Source: Symsagittifera roscoffensis (Eukaryota; Xenacoelomorpha; Acoela; Convolutidae). Taken from it: 64,000 bases of DNA. Where the stretch lies: the NCBI RefSeq assembly GCF_963678635.1, contig NC_087065.1:70108630-70172629 (forward strand), written 5' to 3'. The position numbers were made by a program, and so were the translations under genes. Below the pieces are notes generated by a model that was given only the letters and a program-made list of their open reading frames with translations, made no database searches and was not told the DNA's origin. This document shows, in pieces, positions 11,298 to 23,708 of this stretch (within the stretch, counting starts at the first letter, position 1; every line of letters begins with the position of its first letter).

Positions 11298-12770
11298 TCG
11301 ATCACCTAGTGGCTAGAAGTATGACAAAAAATGAAATAACTTAGAAAAAAAGCTATATTAAAGTTTTTGTTCTATTCAAATAACTCTTCATCTAGCAGAA
11401 ATATTTTGTGTTACAAAAAAAAAAGATATTTAGAATAGTTATTTAAATTGCTACCAATATCTGTTTTCATAAGAGAAACTGATTTTTATTTAACAGCATC
11501 AGTGGCATGCGCTGGTTTTTTTACGAGCGGTTGCTTTTTGAAAAAATGTAGAAAAGTTTACCAGCTTTTGTTTCGCTCTACAGACTTGGTTCTCCATGCT
11601 TCTACCCTTTTTCAACAATATTTTTGGGGCTGCAGGTGATTGTTTGGAAAAAAGGCAAAACTAGTTTAGTGTATAACAGCGTTGAACAAATCTTTGAAAA
11701 ATAACATTGAAAAGTTTAACATTCCTACAACTTTGTTAAGATATCCTCTACAGTAGCGTGCTGATTCTGGACCACGCCATCCTATCCCATTTAATACTAT
11801 TAGACGGCACCCATTTTTAGTTGAGCGTCCTCAAAACTTTTTATAAGTTATGTTCTAAGTCAATTTACTCTTACAGCGCAGGCCAACAAACACGACTTTT
11901 TGATCAAACTTTTCGAAAACAGCCCAAAACGTAGTTTTTAATCAAATTTTTCAAAAATGTACTTGCCGCACCTTATCTTTTTAGTGATAAGAGAAAACAT
12001 TGAAAATTAAATTGATCGATCTTAAAACAATGGATCTGCGGAAGTTCAAAATGTAATTGAAAAAAAAAGCTTTTGATCCGTTTTCTTTTTTTATTGTTTA
12101 ATTGGCTTCAAACGGCAGTTGGATCATTCAAGGCTTCCTCCTGATAGAATTAACTTTGTTTTCAACTAAAGTGCAGCTAACTTTGTTTTCAACTTAATAA
12201 AAACTCTGTATTAAATGTCTTTAAGCAGCCTAGCATAAGTTCAATCTTTCAAACAAACGTGTATCCAGGTTCTGTTCTGGACTCGAAACGAACTGGAAAG
12301 AACGGTTGATTACTATAGATAAATTCCTATCGTGCAGCTCTAGAGAAAAGTTGATTACTGTTAGCCGTTCGGTAAAAGAATAGTTCATATGTAGTAAGGT
12401 ACAATCTTTTTCATAACAAGACAACTTGTTTCAAGGCGAATCCCTGAAAATTTCAACTGCCGTTTGAAGTCGATAGAAAAAAAAAGAGAAAATACAAACA
12501 TTTTAACGTACTTTTTTGATACCCCAAATGCTATTAAAAATACAAAGTGATGTAATTTGAGTCTGATAACGCACTAAAACCCAAACTTTTGCTTGAGTTA
12601 TATTTTGGAACCTGATCCAAACTGTATATTATTATTTGTTATAAATTAGATATTTTATCCCTTTAAAATACTGAAGACTAACAAATCATACTCCATCTAA
12701 CTAACAACCCATTTATTTGTAAGTGCTGAAACTACTTGTAGATTCAGCACCAGAGCATTCTGAATTTAAC
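11298..12770. other. Intergenic DNA with hairpin-repeat fragments
   Basis: I see no gene. Two fragments of the 0.5-kb repeat family lie here in opposite orientation: 12108-12150 (AACGGCAGTTGGATCATTCA then AAGGCTTCCTCCTGAT, minus) and 12418-12480 (CAAGACAACTTGTTTCAAGG then CGAATCCCTGAAAATTTC, plus). The minus-strand frame at 12230-12424 lies between them and has no recognisable motif or start context. Confidence 0.5.
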
Positions 12771-14229
12771 TTACAGCTTAGTTGCCTTTTCCAGGAGACC
12801 AACTCGTAACAAACCAGTATCCTCTAGATCTATTGAGACTGAGAGATATAAGAGTAAGATTAAGATCGGTATTAGACTAAGAAGTTGCATGAATCTATCC
12901 GGCCAAAAATAAGATAGCGTGACGAGCAATCGGTGTACCTTATCTGAAATTACTATATGAGTTAGAGCTACATCCCAACTCATCTGGTGCGACCAAAAGT
13001 CTTGAATAAGACCTTAAGGAATAAAATAGCTTAAATCTAACCAAAAAAAGCAAGCAAAAAAAGATTAAACTTAGACAAACATTCACAAAAATGTTACACG
13101 ATAATAATTTAATTGAAATGTCTCTACGACTCAATAGATCAAAGCCACTATTCCGAACAGTACGACAACTCCCCGATATTTGAAGAAGATCTCGGACAAG
13201 AGATGATATACGACTGCAACGGAACTTTCCCAAAAGTTCAATGGTCGTACGGAAAAAGCCAACACAAATTTTTTTTCTTTAAAGTTTTAATAGCAATGAA
13301 TTTAGATTTTCATTTGCAGACATAGTATTGTTGAAGACAAATCTTCATCACTAATTACAGGCGCTAAATTTATTATTGTACACTAACGACTCATAAAAAC
13401 ATCACTAGTCGTTTCATTTAATCTGCAGTAAATTTGAAAAAGATATCTACAGAAAAGATTTATTAAAATTTAAAAAAAAATTAGTTAAAATACACAAATT
13501 GTTAGTAATATACAAATCATTTCTTCAATTCAGCTTCATCACCTAAACATAACAAGCAAATCATAAAATCACTAACATCAACAAAAACTAAACCTATCAA
13601 TTAAACTTTAAATTATTCTAAAAAGGCCTATTCTAATTTTTACTTTTACCTAAATTAAACCTTTTGAACTAAACATATCATCAAGGCTTTCCTTGGATCT
13701 TCATTTCAATTTTATCCCAACTAAATTTTATATCCTTAATTTAAATCTTGATCATCAAGGCTTATCCTTGGATCAAATAGAACAATTTTGATCCCCCCCA
13801 CACAGTTAGCATAGTGTCCAACGACCTCAAACGTCGATTCACTACCCAACCCTTTCTACGACCCAGGACTAACAGAAGTTTTTCAATCACACTAACCATT
13901 CTAATTAGAATAAACAGTGAAGAACTTAGGTTATTCATCCTTCACTTGACCACCCCCCCCCCCCCTCTTACCTCACCCAGGATAACACTTAAACTTAGTA
14001 AGTTTAAAATAGTACCTAACGCACTACTTGTGTTCTATTTATACGTGAACCTTGTGCATCGATTTACTACTCTCCAATCCTTGAACTGAACACAATCATT
14101 ACCCCTAAGTAAGATTAGGTAAGTTAACACCTTAACTTAGACTAGCCACGAGAAAGTAACAATCATTCTTCGGAATCGATATATGCTTTTCTCTCCAACC
14201 CTAAACAATACGGCCCAAGTTGGGCTAAC
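12771..14229. other. Leader region of retroelement or flanking DNA; LTR not resolved
   Basis: From about 13090 the plus strand turns A- and C-rich like the retroelement that follows, with two similar blocks around TCAAGGCTTTCCTTGGATC (near 13680) and TCAAGGCTTATCCTTGGATC (near 13760). There is a C run at about 13953-13964. It could contain the 5' LTR and leader, but I found no matching copy on the 3' side near 32.4 kb and no clear primer-binding site. Short frames here (13113-13325, 12771-12983 minus) are unassigned. Confidence 0.35.
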
Positions 14230-14477
14230 CCGAAAAAATCTTAAGAACTAATAGTGTATGCATTAAAAATCACTAATTCAAATATTGCATCCGTCATCCT
14301 AAACCTTATGTCACTAGACAATTTAGGAAATAAACAAACAATCATATTAAACAACTGTGAAATAAACAACGAGAAATTTGATCTCGTAATCACTCCACAC
14401 AGACAGTCAACAGGAAATATTAAAAGCAAATGATAAACAATTAAACGAAAAATTTCAAGCAAACAAAGACAGATTAC

Positions 14478-14952
14478 ACGAAAAAGATTTTCAAAACAAA
14501 GAAACGCATTCTCCGAATCAGAAACAAGTCATTTACAAGAACTTTATGGATTAAAAGACTCAATAAATAAGAATTACCCAGTTAATGATACATTATATTT
14601 TTCTGACCCAGAAACCACATCACATTCATCAATACAAGGCAAACGAAGAATAAAAAACACATACAAGATTAAACCAGTACGACTATTCAATTAGAATTAA
14701 CCAGTAAAACACATTGAAAGTTACAAAATGACAGTCATGCAGCACAAAAAAATGAGTCAAAATGAAGAAAGTGAAGATGAAAACTCCATCCTCCCAATAA
14801 TAATCACTTCCCTAACTGATGATAGAAGACAAACAAAATTTTGTCAAAATTTAATAGCACTTTTATTTGAAAGAGGAGTTACTCCATACACAGCAGAATT
14901 TCCAGAAGTAAAAATCAAAGACAAATTGTCGACCAATCTCAAAGGAATATAA
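14478..14952 (+). pseudogene. gag: gag amino-terminal remnant
   Basis: Two A-rich open stretches (about 14478-14695 without an ATG, then 14728-14952 starting MTVMQ) read as hydrophilic Gag-like protein. The second has an acidic EESEDEN segment followed by a more globular part. They sit at the 5' end of the element ahead of longer gag frames. I do not recognise a specific matrix fold, and assignment rests on position and composition. A stop and frame change separates them from each other and from 15209. Confidence 0.4.
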
Positions 14953-15084
14953 AACCTAACACAATAGTATGTAATCTATACCATAGAAATGCAGACCCCA
15001 AGTTAATTTCATGGTACGTATCTACTTCAAACAGACGACGTAGATATAGAATTTTCAAAGTTATTCACAATGAGCAAATTCATT

Positions 15085-15290
15085 ATTTACTAATGAAGTG
15101 TTTCGAATAATTTATGTTTGAACTGGTGAAGTTCCTTGAGATTCTGGTTTTTCTAATATAGATAAAAAGCTATAAATTATTCGAAACACTTCATTAGTAA
15201 ATAATGAAGTGTTTCGAATAATTTATAGCTATTTATCTATATTAGAAAAACCAGAATCTCAAGGAACTTCACCAGTTCAAACATCAAAAC
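15085..15290. repeat. Inverted duplication inside gag
   Basis: The block from about 15113 to 15200 is followed at once by its reverse complement from about 15202 to 15288. Paired words are GAACTGGTGAAGTTCCTTGA with TCAAGGAACTTCACCAGTTC, and ATTATTCGAAACACTTCATT with AATGAAGTGTTTCGAATAAT. A further partial copy of ACTAATGAAGTGTTTCGAAT lies just upstream (about 15092). This arrangement looks like a template-switch product made during reverse transcription or repair. It disrupts the gag frame and creates the apparent start at 15209. Confidence 0.9.
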
Positions 15291-15955
15291 ATACAACTGT
15301 AAGACATGAAATCACAAAATTTTCCGAATATTTAAAGACAATCCGTGAAAATTTAACCAGTAATGACGTTGCACAAAACGATAAACACGATTTACAAAAA
15401 ATCTTAGCATGGTTTATCATAGATTATTTCACACATAACTTTGATTTAATATCACAAGCGAGGAAGAATTTCAGACCCCAAAATTCAACAGATGATACAG
15501 TTTTGGCAGAAGAATCAGATTATATTTGGGAATCTGAATGGTCTCATCCATTATTCCTTAGCATATCAACAGATATTTCAAGTCAAGCCATTGGCACAAT
15601 TTCCATTAACAAAGATTTTGTTAAGGTATATTCACTCACAAATGATGCAACACCTTTAAACTACAATTCATTTCTACCCGATAGAACAGGAAATAATAGT
15701 TTAAATTCAACTGTCATACAACAAGAAAAACTAAATGGTACTAGGAACCTCACACAACAAGATATTCAAACATCATCACATTTCGCAATTGAAGAAGTAG
15801 TTACAACAGAAGTAACAACAACACAACAAAGTATCTCACCAATACATCCAAATCTTACAACTCCAAGACCAAAAAATCCAACCATACCACAGGTAACATT
15901 ACAATCTACAGTTAAACCCACCATCGAACCAAGATACCCACATGTGAGCTACTAA
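15209..15955 (+). pseudogene. gag: gag fragment (amino-terminal half), 248 codons open
   Basis: This long open frame encodes a protein with a globular first part (VRHEITKFSEYLKTI, later an ILAWFIIDYFTHNF helix-like segment and ESDYIWESEWSHPLFLSIS) and a Thr/Pro/Gln-rich second part. It is downstream of the inverted duplication and upstream of the capsid-like region, so it is probably the matrix-side part of Gag. The first residues are supplied by the palindrome, so the given start is not native. The TAA at the end is followed by continued Gag-like coding in other frames. I recognise no named domain. Confidence 0.5.
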
Positions 15956-16086
15956 CCATTTAAACCTATGATCAAACCAATACAAAAACAAAGAACATTC
16001 ACTGGAAATATTTTTGCAGAACACAATTATAACTCTGTATTTAGAACACAAACATCAAAATGTTTTCGCCCAAATACCTAAAATTA

Positions 16087-17118
16087 TTTAATTTCTCAAA
16101 GACAACCTTTTCGACAACCAACAACAACCTCAGTCAATTCTCATGACTATCCACGCATTTCACCAGACCAAAGTGAAAATTATCCATTTTTTCAACAGAA
16201 AAAAAATAATGAACAAAACCAAGGTACACGCAAAATACCTTATTTTACATGTAAATATTTATCATCAGATGAAGATGACTATTATCAACCAGATATTTTT
16301 GCACCATAAACACAAAAATACCGTGTGAAATCACCACGACCAAATCAAGCATCCCAAAATACAAATTTTTACTCACAAAACCTAGCTAATACACAAAATC
16401 ACCAACCCTTGCAAACGCAAAACCCAACCGATACACAATCCAATCAACCAATACAAAGGCAAAACCCAGTAAACACAGATTATTATCAACCAACACAAAT
16501 GCAAAACGAAATCCCACTACCCTATTATTTACAACAACACGAAATCACAAAAAGTCAACTTACAAATTTTTCACAAATGCCAAATGCCGCAGAATCATTA
16601 CAGATGACTATGAATCTATACCTCATGGGTGGATCATCAATACAATCAAACGAGCCATTGATGGTATTCACCGTCACAGGTCCTGAATTTTCTGTAGAAG
16701 ATTATTTAAATGCAGTCACAGCAAATTTAATTTTAAACATTGGACCTGAAACCATAAATACGCCACTTTACCAAAATTGGTTACATAAACGCACAGCGTT
16801 AATACAAACCACACTTGATGGCGCAGCTCGAAAACGGTTTTCAGTTTTACCTATAGAAATAAAATCAGATTGGAAAAGATTCACAGAAGAATTTTCAAAA
16901 GTGTTTGATTCAGAAAAGAACAAACAACATCAAAGACTTTTATGCAAAGAAATTCGTAGACTACCAAATCAAACGATCAAACAACTAGCAGTAAAGATCG
17001 AAACACTAGTCCGAAAAGCATGTTCACTAAATACTCATGATTATAAAAAACATAAAAATGACAGAAATTTTAATGATGACTCTAACACCTCAATTACGAA
17101 ACATTGCAATTAAAAAGA
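16087..17118 (+). pseudogene. gag: gag Q/P/N-rich linker and capsid-like region, copy 1
   Basis: After broken coding at about 16087-16324 (Gln/Asn-rich, with an acidic SSDEDDYYQPD patch), a frame opens at 16325 with imperfect repeats of the type QPxQxQNP and then, from about 16625, a capsid-like region starting MGGSS and including SVEDYLNAV, LDGAA and KIETLVRKA. This region is repeated as a diverged copy from 17130. SVEDYLNAVTAN and the RFTEEFSKVF type helices match the general plan of Ty3/Gypsy Gag. The copy ends in a frameshift at about 17030, after which the frame is nonsense. Confidence 0.6.
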
Positions 17119-17129
17119 GAACATAACTT

Positions 17130-18592
17130 ATGGGTGGATCATCAGTAACATCGAATAAACCATTAATGGTATTCACAGGAACAGACCCTGAATATTCTGT
17201 AGAAGATTATCTAAATGCAGTAACAGCAAATTTAAGTTTAAATATAGGACCCGAACCAATTAATACGCCACTCCATCAAAATTTGATATATAGACGCAGA
17301 GCATTAATACAAACAACCCTAGATGGCGCAGCTCAAATATCGTTTTCAGTATTACCCATAGAAATAAAATCAGAGGGGAAAAGATTCACACAAGAATTTT
17401 CAAAAGTGTTTGATTCTGAAAGAAACAAACAATATCAAAGAATTTTATGCAACGAAATCCGCAGATTAACAAATGAAACAATTAAACAATTAGCAGTACG
17501 AATCGAAACACTAGTTCGAAAAGCATCACTTAATACACCTGATTACAAAAACACAAAAATGATAGAAATTTTAATGATGACTTTAACACCTCAATTAAGG
17601 AAAATAGCTATAAAAAAGAGAGCATATCATCCTTCCTCAATTCGAGAAACAGATCTAGATTTCAGAAAACTAGTAGATAAACTAGAACAAGCAGAGATCA
17701 CTATGAAACTAGAAGAAACGGAAAATCTCAAATTACAGTACATTAATAATATTCGAACAACTACAACACAAATAAATAATATACATAATTCAGATACAGA
17801 TTTATCCGAAAAAATCACTGAAATTTTGAATATTTATGAGAAAAACCCAAGTGTTAAAGGTAAACCATCATTTAAAAAATGATGTAACTGTTGCCGAAGA
17901 TACGGACACAGTATTGCTGAATGCGGACAAAAACAGCAAGACAATCAAAATAAACCACAAAACTACAAAGAACCAAATTCTATCAATACATGAAAAAAGA
18001 TTCATAGTATCAATGGCTCTGGAAAACCACTATAGCTCAAATCATTCAAGAAATCATTCACCTTATAACTCTAACTACAGAGGTAGATCACCAGATAGTA
18101 GAAATTCACGAAATTCCTCACAAAATCGATATAGTCGATCACACAGTAGAGAAACCCATTATCGGAATAATTGTTCACGATCAAACTCAAACAAACAGAA
18201 TTACTCGTTTGATACCAGTTCCCATTCATATCCTAGGATTAGACACTATTCAAATGACAGATCAAGAAACTCATCATACAGTAGACATCTAATTATTCCA
18301 ACAATAGGAACAGAAATTATTCAAATAATCGCAATCAACAATATAACAATCGATCACGAGATGATTCGAACAATCGATCAAATCACCAAAGATTTAATTA
18401 TAACAATTATGAAATTAGATCACGAGAAAGTTCACAACATAGGAATCGAAACTATAACAATAAACAAGGAAACTACCCTCAATCACCTCATAGGAATAAC
18501 ACACGTTATCCAGACTCTCAAAACAAACATAGAAGTAATACACCAAAACATCAGAGACAATAAAAAAAGTACAAACAACTGATGAAACAAAT
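17130..18592 (+). pseudogene. gag: gag capsid-like region, copy 2, plus nucleocapsid with CCHC knuckle and RS-rich tail
   Basis: The capsid-like region is read again in full through 17882 (SVEDYLNAV, LDGAA, LEQAEITMKLEE coiled segment). A TGA at 17880-17882 interrupts it just before the zinc knuckle CNCCRRYGHSIAEC (CX2CX4HX4C). The second gag fragment near 63.66 kb has TGG at this position, so this is a Trp-to-stop change. Reading then continues with a change of frame into a strongly basic RS/N-rich tail (about 18040-18560) that itself crosses a further frame change near 18290. The tail may bind RNA. The element therefore cannot make intact Gag. Confidence 0.65.
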
Positions 18593-18984
18593 TCTGACCC
18601 CCTGGTATTGATAACACAGAAACTACTGAGTTACAATTAAATCACATTAATTGTGAATTCACAGAAAGTGAAAGTGATATAGAAAACACACTAATTATCA
18701 ACATGATAAAAGTTGAAAATGATTATGAAACTGTTACATACGAATAACCTTTTCATTCACAAATTTACGAAAATCATTTGAAATTACTTTTAGATTATCA
18801 CACTAGACCTAGAAATCATAACATACCAATAAATAGTAATTGAAGTAACAACATCACAGCAATCTGAAAAAGAACAAACACCATGTTCTAGTACAAATCA
18901 CATTTACCAGAATACTTCAAAAGAACGACCAAAAGAAAAAATTTGGATAAACCCCTTTCTTTTAGAAAGTCCAAAAAGTAAAAG

Positions 18985-19318
18985 ACTTTCAACCACCAGA
19001 CCTTGAAATAGATTTTTTAATAGACTCTGGAGCAGAATCAAATATCATCAATATTTCAACTTGGATTGAAATCAAAATCCTAACTCAAGACTAACACCCA
19101 TAAAAAGAAAAAGTTGACTAGCAACGGCACAAGGCTCAACCCTAACAAAATATGGAAAAATTCAACTTTTCCTTGTTCCCACTAAAACAATGGAACAAAA
19201 TAAACTTCTCAATAAACCATTTAAGCAAATAATCCATATTACAGTTATAAAACACAATATTATTGGAATTCCATTCATCACAAAGTATATACCAACTATT
19301 AATATATTAGATATTTAA
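18985..19318 (+). pseudogene. pol: Retroviral-type aspartic protease remnant
   Basis: In the frame at 19004 the motif FLIDSGAESN appears (DSG at 19023-19031), the catalytic loop of pepsin-like retroviral proteases, which work as homodimers and cut the polyprotein. A second part, reading LATAQGSTLTKYGKI and ending with HNIIGIPFI, fits the flap and carboxy-terminal strand (the usual ILG-like segment). A stop and small indel lie between the two parts near 19095-19110. It is located between gag and RT as expected. Confidence 0.65.
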
Positions 19319-19345
19319 ATTAATATAAAAAATAATTATACAAAA

Positions 19346-20830
19346 ATGCAAAACGCCGCTTTAACATTCTTCCAAGTTCACCAGTACGACAAAAATCAAA
19401 ATAGACATTTTCTCTATATGTCAGATTTTGAATTAAAACCAATTCAAAAATTTTTTAGAGTAACAATGTCATCCATAAAATACATGAAAAACTCAAAGTC
19501 CGATAATAATTCTCTACACGTGTATAATAATGCACCATAAAAAAATCACCTTACCCTTAGGACTCTTAGGATATTGTGAAACTAATGCAACACTTTCCCC
19601 CACAAAACAAGTAGCATACTCAGTAAATAATATATTACAACTACTAGATATATGTCAATCAACAATCCTCGATGATGAATTATCAGTAAATATTATAATA
19701 AGTATTGAAAAAAGGAACACATTCTATTTCACAAAAACACCTTATTTTAAACCAACATTCAAAATATCATACTATACAGAACAACAACAAAAATTCTTGA
19801 CAATGTTCAATTTTCAATACTCTCAATTAACACAGAATGAATTTGAAAAATTAGCCGATTTATTTTTCAGATATCCAACAGTTTATGCAATATTTAAACT
19901 TGTCGTTGGAAAAATAACTTCACCACTACATTTACCTTTGAAACCTGACGCAGTTTTCAAAAAACAAAGAGCAAGTAAAGTAGTAATTCATTTACATGAC
20001 AAAGTCAATAGACAACTTGACATTCTAGAACAATACGAAATTATATCTCCAGTAAATAAAGAAGAACAACCGAAAGGAAACGCCTTTATTAAGCTTGTTA
20101 TTATCCTCGCCAAAGGAGAATCATTAAAAATAATTCCAGATGCTAGATACCTCAATTCACTAATTGATTAATCCAAATGTAATTGGCCAATAAAACCAAT
20201 TCAAGTAAGTTTCACAAAATTGAACGGTAAATATTTCACAACCGCTGACATGAATAGTGCATATAACTAAATGCCACTAGATGAACAGTCACGACGATTA
20301 ACACAATTCGTTTTTGAAAATCAACAATACGAGTTTAATAGATTGTTCTATGGCATATCCATAGGACCAGCAGCTTTGTCAGCCTTCTTGAGTAAAATCT
20401 TTAGACCACTCTAACTTAGTAAAAATTCAATCACATATTCAGACGATGTTTTTATGAAATCACAAACAAAAGATGAAATGTTCATAGTTCTAATAAAATA
20501 TCATCAAATTTTAAAGAACTATAACATGAAAGCAGACCCAGATAAATCACATTTTTTCTTAACACGCGTAAAATTTCTTGGACACATCATAGAAAAAGAC
20601 ACTATAACCCCACTGAAATCACGAATTGATTCAATTCAAAAACTCCAACCATCAACAAATAGAAAAAAAAATCCAAGAGTTCCTTGGAATGTTAAATTTC
20701 TAAGTAAATACGTATATAAAATGCAATTGTACTTAAGACCATTCTATAACATTCTTAGACGACAAAATAACTTTGAATGGACAACAGAACATCAAACACG
20801 ATTTGAAGAAATCAACAAAACTTCTCACTG
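19346..20830 (+). pseudogene. pol: Reverse transcriptase remnant
   Basis: The fingers and palm of a Ty3/Gypsy-type RT are spread over two main frames. Visible landmarks are LPLKPDAVFKKQRA, DILEQYEIISPV, ARYLNSLID, TADMNSAY, FYGISIGPAALSAFLSKIF, catalytic YSDD (20436-20447) and KFLGHIIEKD. Stops occur at 20169-20171, 20268-20270 (at the Gln of the YNQMPL-type motif) and 20412-20414. Around 20665-20705 a long A run followed by a missing base produces two compensating frame changes across the IQEFLGMLNF-type motif. A further frame change near 20815 separates RT from RNase H. The enzyme would copy element RNA to DNA; this copy cannot. Confidence 0.8.
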
Positions 20831-21390
20831 AACAAATTTTAAACACAATCCCAAATCCAAATCAACCATTTTATGCAATGTGCGATGCTTCAAAATTTGG
20901 CATCGGAGCAGCATTATTACAATCCCGCAATGGAACAAATAAAATGAATTTTATATCAGCAAACTCTCGCCTATTTACACAAGCTGAGTTACGACTCTCT
21001 ACCCTTATGAGAGAGTGCGCAGCTATTACACACACCTTAGCGGAATATGAATTTTTGATACTTGGATCCAAACATCCAACAGTTTTGTTTACAGACCATA
21101 AACCTATCGTGTTTGTTTTTACACAAAAATCAAATCCAAACCATCGAATTTATAGATTTCAATTAATTTTAAATAAATTTCCAAACTTACACATAGTATG
21201 GACAGCAGGAAATAACCTTGCACTAACTGATACTCTTAGTAGAAATACACCACTTGAACTATTAACAAGAAAAACAACAGTTGAAATACCACAAAATATA
21301 AAATTTTGTCCCGACAAAGATGAAACATCACATCGATTAGAATGTAAACATGCAGTAAAATCTGACGTAGAACAATCACAAATTAACTAA
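20773..21390 (+). pseudogene. pol: RNase H remnant, copy 1
   Basis: This open frame of 205 codons reads as the Ty3/Gypsy RT tether and RNase H: FYAMCDASKFGIGAALLQ (first Asp), LSTLMRECAAITHTL (Glu), LFTDHKPIVF (Asp) and IVWTAGNNLALTDTLSR (final Asp). All four acidic positions are present, so this domain is well preserved. It is linked to RT by a frame change. An almost identical copy occurs at 23709-24326 because of the tandem duplication. Confidence 0.85.
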
Positions 21391-22920
21391 CTGCAACTTT
21401 TTCTACTCTATTTAGATTTTCAAAACAAACATTATGAAATTGATTTATTAAGCACATCTACATTCAAGCCGATAGGCTATTCACATTGGATCAAAAATAA
21501 TACTGAACAAAAAAGAATTAAACAGCAACCACATAAAAAGGACCCATTTCCCTTAATAGAAAAGGAAAATCTAACTGATACAATAAATTGATCAGGACCG
21601 TTACCAAATGATTCAAAATACACAAAAATACACGTTTTTAATCTTCATGACCTACTTGATACAATACCCTATCAAAAATCAAAGTAGAAAACATTTTTCT
21701 ACCAGCAACAGAAAAATCACACTAGAATTAGTACAGAAATACCAAAACCTTGATCCCGTCATTAGACAACTCAAATTATGGCACAAATATAAAACCAAAC
21801 CAACAAAAGCTGATACCACAATCTTAGGAAACAAAACATCAGATACTTCAGAAAATTTCAAAACACCACCATAAATGAAAATACAGACACTTTAGAGTAT
21901 CAAACACTTGATTTTAAAGTATCATGTGTACCTTTAAGTATGATTTCAATCGCATTCAGCACTTCCCATACCTTAAAGACAAAAGGACATTCCGGATCAG
22001 AAAAAAAACAAATATACTAATTTTATACAAAAATTTTACTTCCCTAAGAGACCAATTTGGATAAAAGTATTATGCAACGATTGTATAAAATGCCAATTAA
22101 TTAAACCCTATCGAAATCGAAAACAACTCACAGAAAAAAAAAGATTTTACAGGACTTTATTTTAATCACAGAATATCAATTGACACAAAAGGACCAATTT
22201 CACCAACCTCAGAAGGAAACTCATATAATGGTAATTGTTCATGCATTTACACATTATGTAGCACTTAACCCAGTGCCCCATTGTAAAGCTTATTATGCAT
22301 ATACAATACTCTACGAACACTGGATAGCTAAATTTGTTTTACCCGAAATTTTAGTCGCAGACAATGGCACTGAGTTTATTAATAAAGAAATCATCACATG
22401 ATGCGCCTTATGTAACATTAAACATAAACCACGTACATCTCATGCACTTTGGACAAATGGATTAGTCGAAAGTATGAACCGTTCTTTACAAGAATACCTC
22501 AGATGTATCATTAATGGAAATGATACCCGATATACTGAATGGTCAGCAGATGTAAAATTTTTTCCACTCTCATATAATTCACAAATCACAACAACATTAG
22601 GAATGTCACCGTAAGAAATGATATTCAATCAAAAACCACGTACTCCAATAATGTTTACAGCAAACGCCCATAAAAATGCAAAATTAGATCAACAAAAAGA
22701 AATTGTTAACCAAATACACCATAAATAAAAAACACGAACATCTCTAAAAGAAAGAAAAAATAGAAAAATGACAAAAAAAATTCTACTACAAGATCAAAAA
22801 GAAAAATCTGAAAATAGAGAATCATCACGACTCAGAAGTCAACCACGAAAAAATTATAAAACCTTCATTCCACAATCTAAAATATTGAAAAAAGTTGAAT
22901 TTAAAAAATAACTTTCATTG
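21391..22920 (+). pseudogene. pol: Integrase remnant, copy 1
   Basis: Pieces of a Ty3/Gypsy integrase appear in several frames. They include a CIKCQLIKP zinc-binding half (about 22080-22110), ISIDTKGPISPT with the first catalytic Asp (about 22167-22200), the core from 22180 with VADNGTEFINKEI (second Asp), and NGLVESMNRSLQEYL (Glu, about 22455-22500), then a basic carboxy-terminal part to about 22910. Frame changes, TGA at 21589-21591 and 22399-22401, and other stops break it. The same stops are present in the duplicated copy. Confidence 0.8.
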
Positions 22921-23615
22921 TCATTTTCCATCATCTTCTTTTAATTATTTTGAACAAAACACATTTTCAAAATAACATGCTGAAAAACAGTCGAGCAGAT
23001 TTAGTTCAAAATCAGCCAATAGAATCATCCCGACACTTTATTTATAGCAATCCGACTTTATTAGCCGACACATATTAACCTCTAAACTTATCTATAACTA
23101 TAACTTCAAGACATCCAGTTCAAAAAAAAGCGAACGGCCTCAAAATTACATCTAAAATAAACATAATCTCAATTTTACAACCCTCTCCTATCAAGCAGTA
23201 AAAAGATCAAGAAAGTTTTCCCAACTTAGCAATCACAAAACACTCAAGCTAAATTTTTAAATTAGCTTAAAGTTTAAAGAGCACATGATCAATTAGCCTA
23301 AAATACGAATTTTTGTTGGATACTCCTAATTATTCCATAAATAAAAACAAAACTACAAAGATCTCCCCGACACCTCAAAAGAACCCCTCAACAACTCTGG
23401 ACAAAAGCCAACCCACTTGTCATAAAATCAATAGATAATCCGACCGCACTCGAATTTAGCCCCAAAAAATTGAAAAAGATTCGACAAACCAAATCACTTC
23501 TTAAATGCTTCTCTCAACAACAGTCGTTAAATTCAAATAAATTTTTTCAAACCTTTTAGTAAAATTTTCAAATCTTCTTAAATTTTTTACAATATTTTAA
23601 ACTAATATAATAGAA
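22920..23615. other. Noncoding spacer after integrase, copy 1
   Basis: This A- and C-rich stretch has no sustained frame. It belongs to the tandemly duplicated unit and recurs at about 25856-26551 with few differences. Its AATTAGCCTAAA block and following text resemble, at lower identity, the end of the window after 63770, where they are joined directly to gag. It might be an LTR-adjacent, splice-site or untranslated region of the element. Confidence 0.45.
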
Positions 23616-23708
23616 ACCCTTGGAATGTTAAATGTCTAAGTAAATACGTATATAAAATGCAATTGTACTTAAGACCATTCTATAACATTCTTAGACGACA
23701 AAATAACT

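Noticed and set aside
12771-14229. 5' LTR of the retroelement
   Set aside because: No matching copy was found near 32.4 kb or after 26.5 kb, and no primer-binding site could be identified. Left as unresolved leader.
20871-21071. Antisense frame over RNase H (also at 23807-24007)
   Set aside because: Shadow of the RNase H coding strand; recurs only because of the tandem duplication.
17880-22401. TGA read as tryptophan (alternative code)
   Set aside because: TAA and TAG stops and frame changes also break the element, and the ART-like host gene model ends in TGA while host exons use TGG. Decay is simpler.
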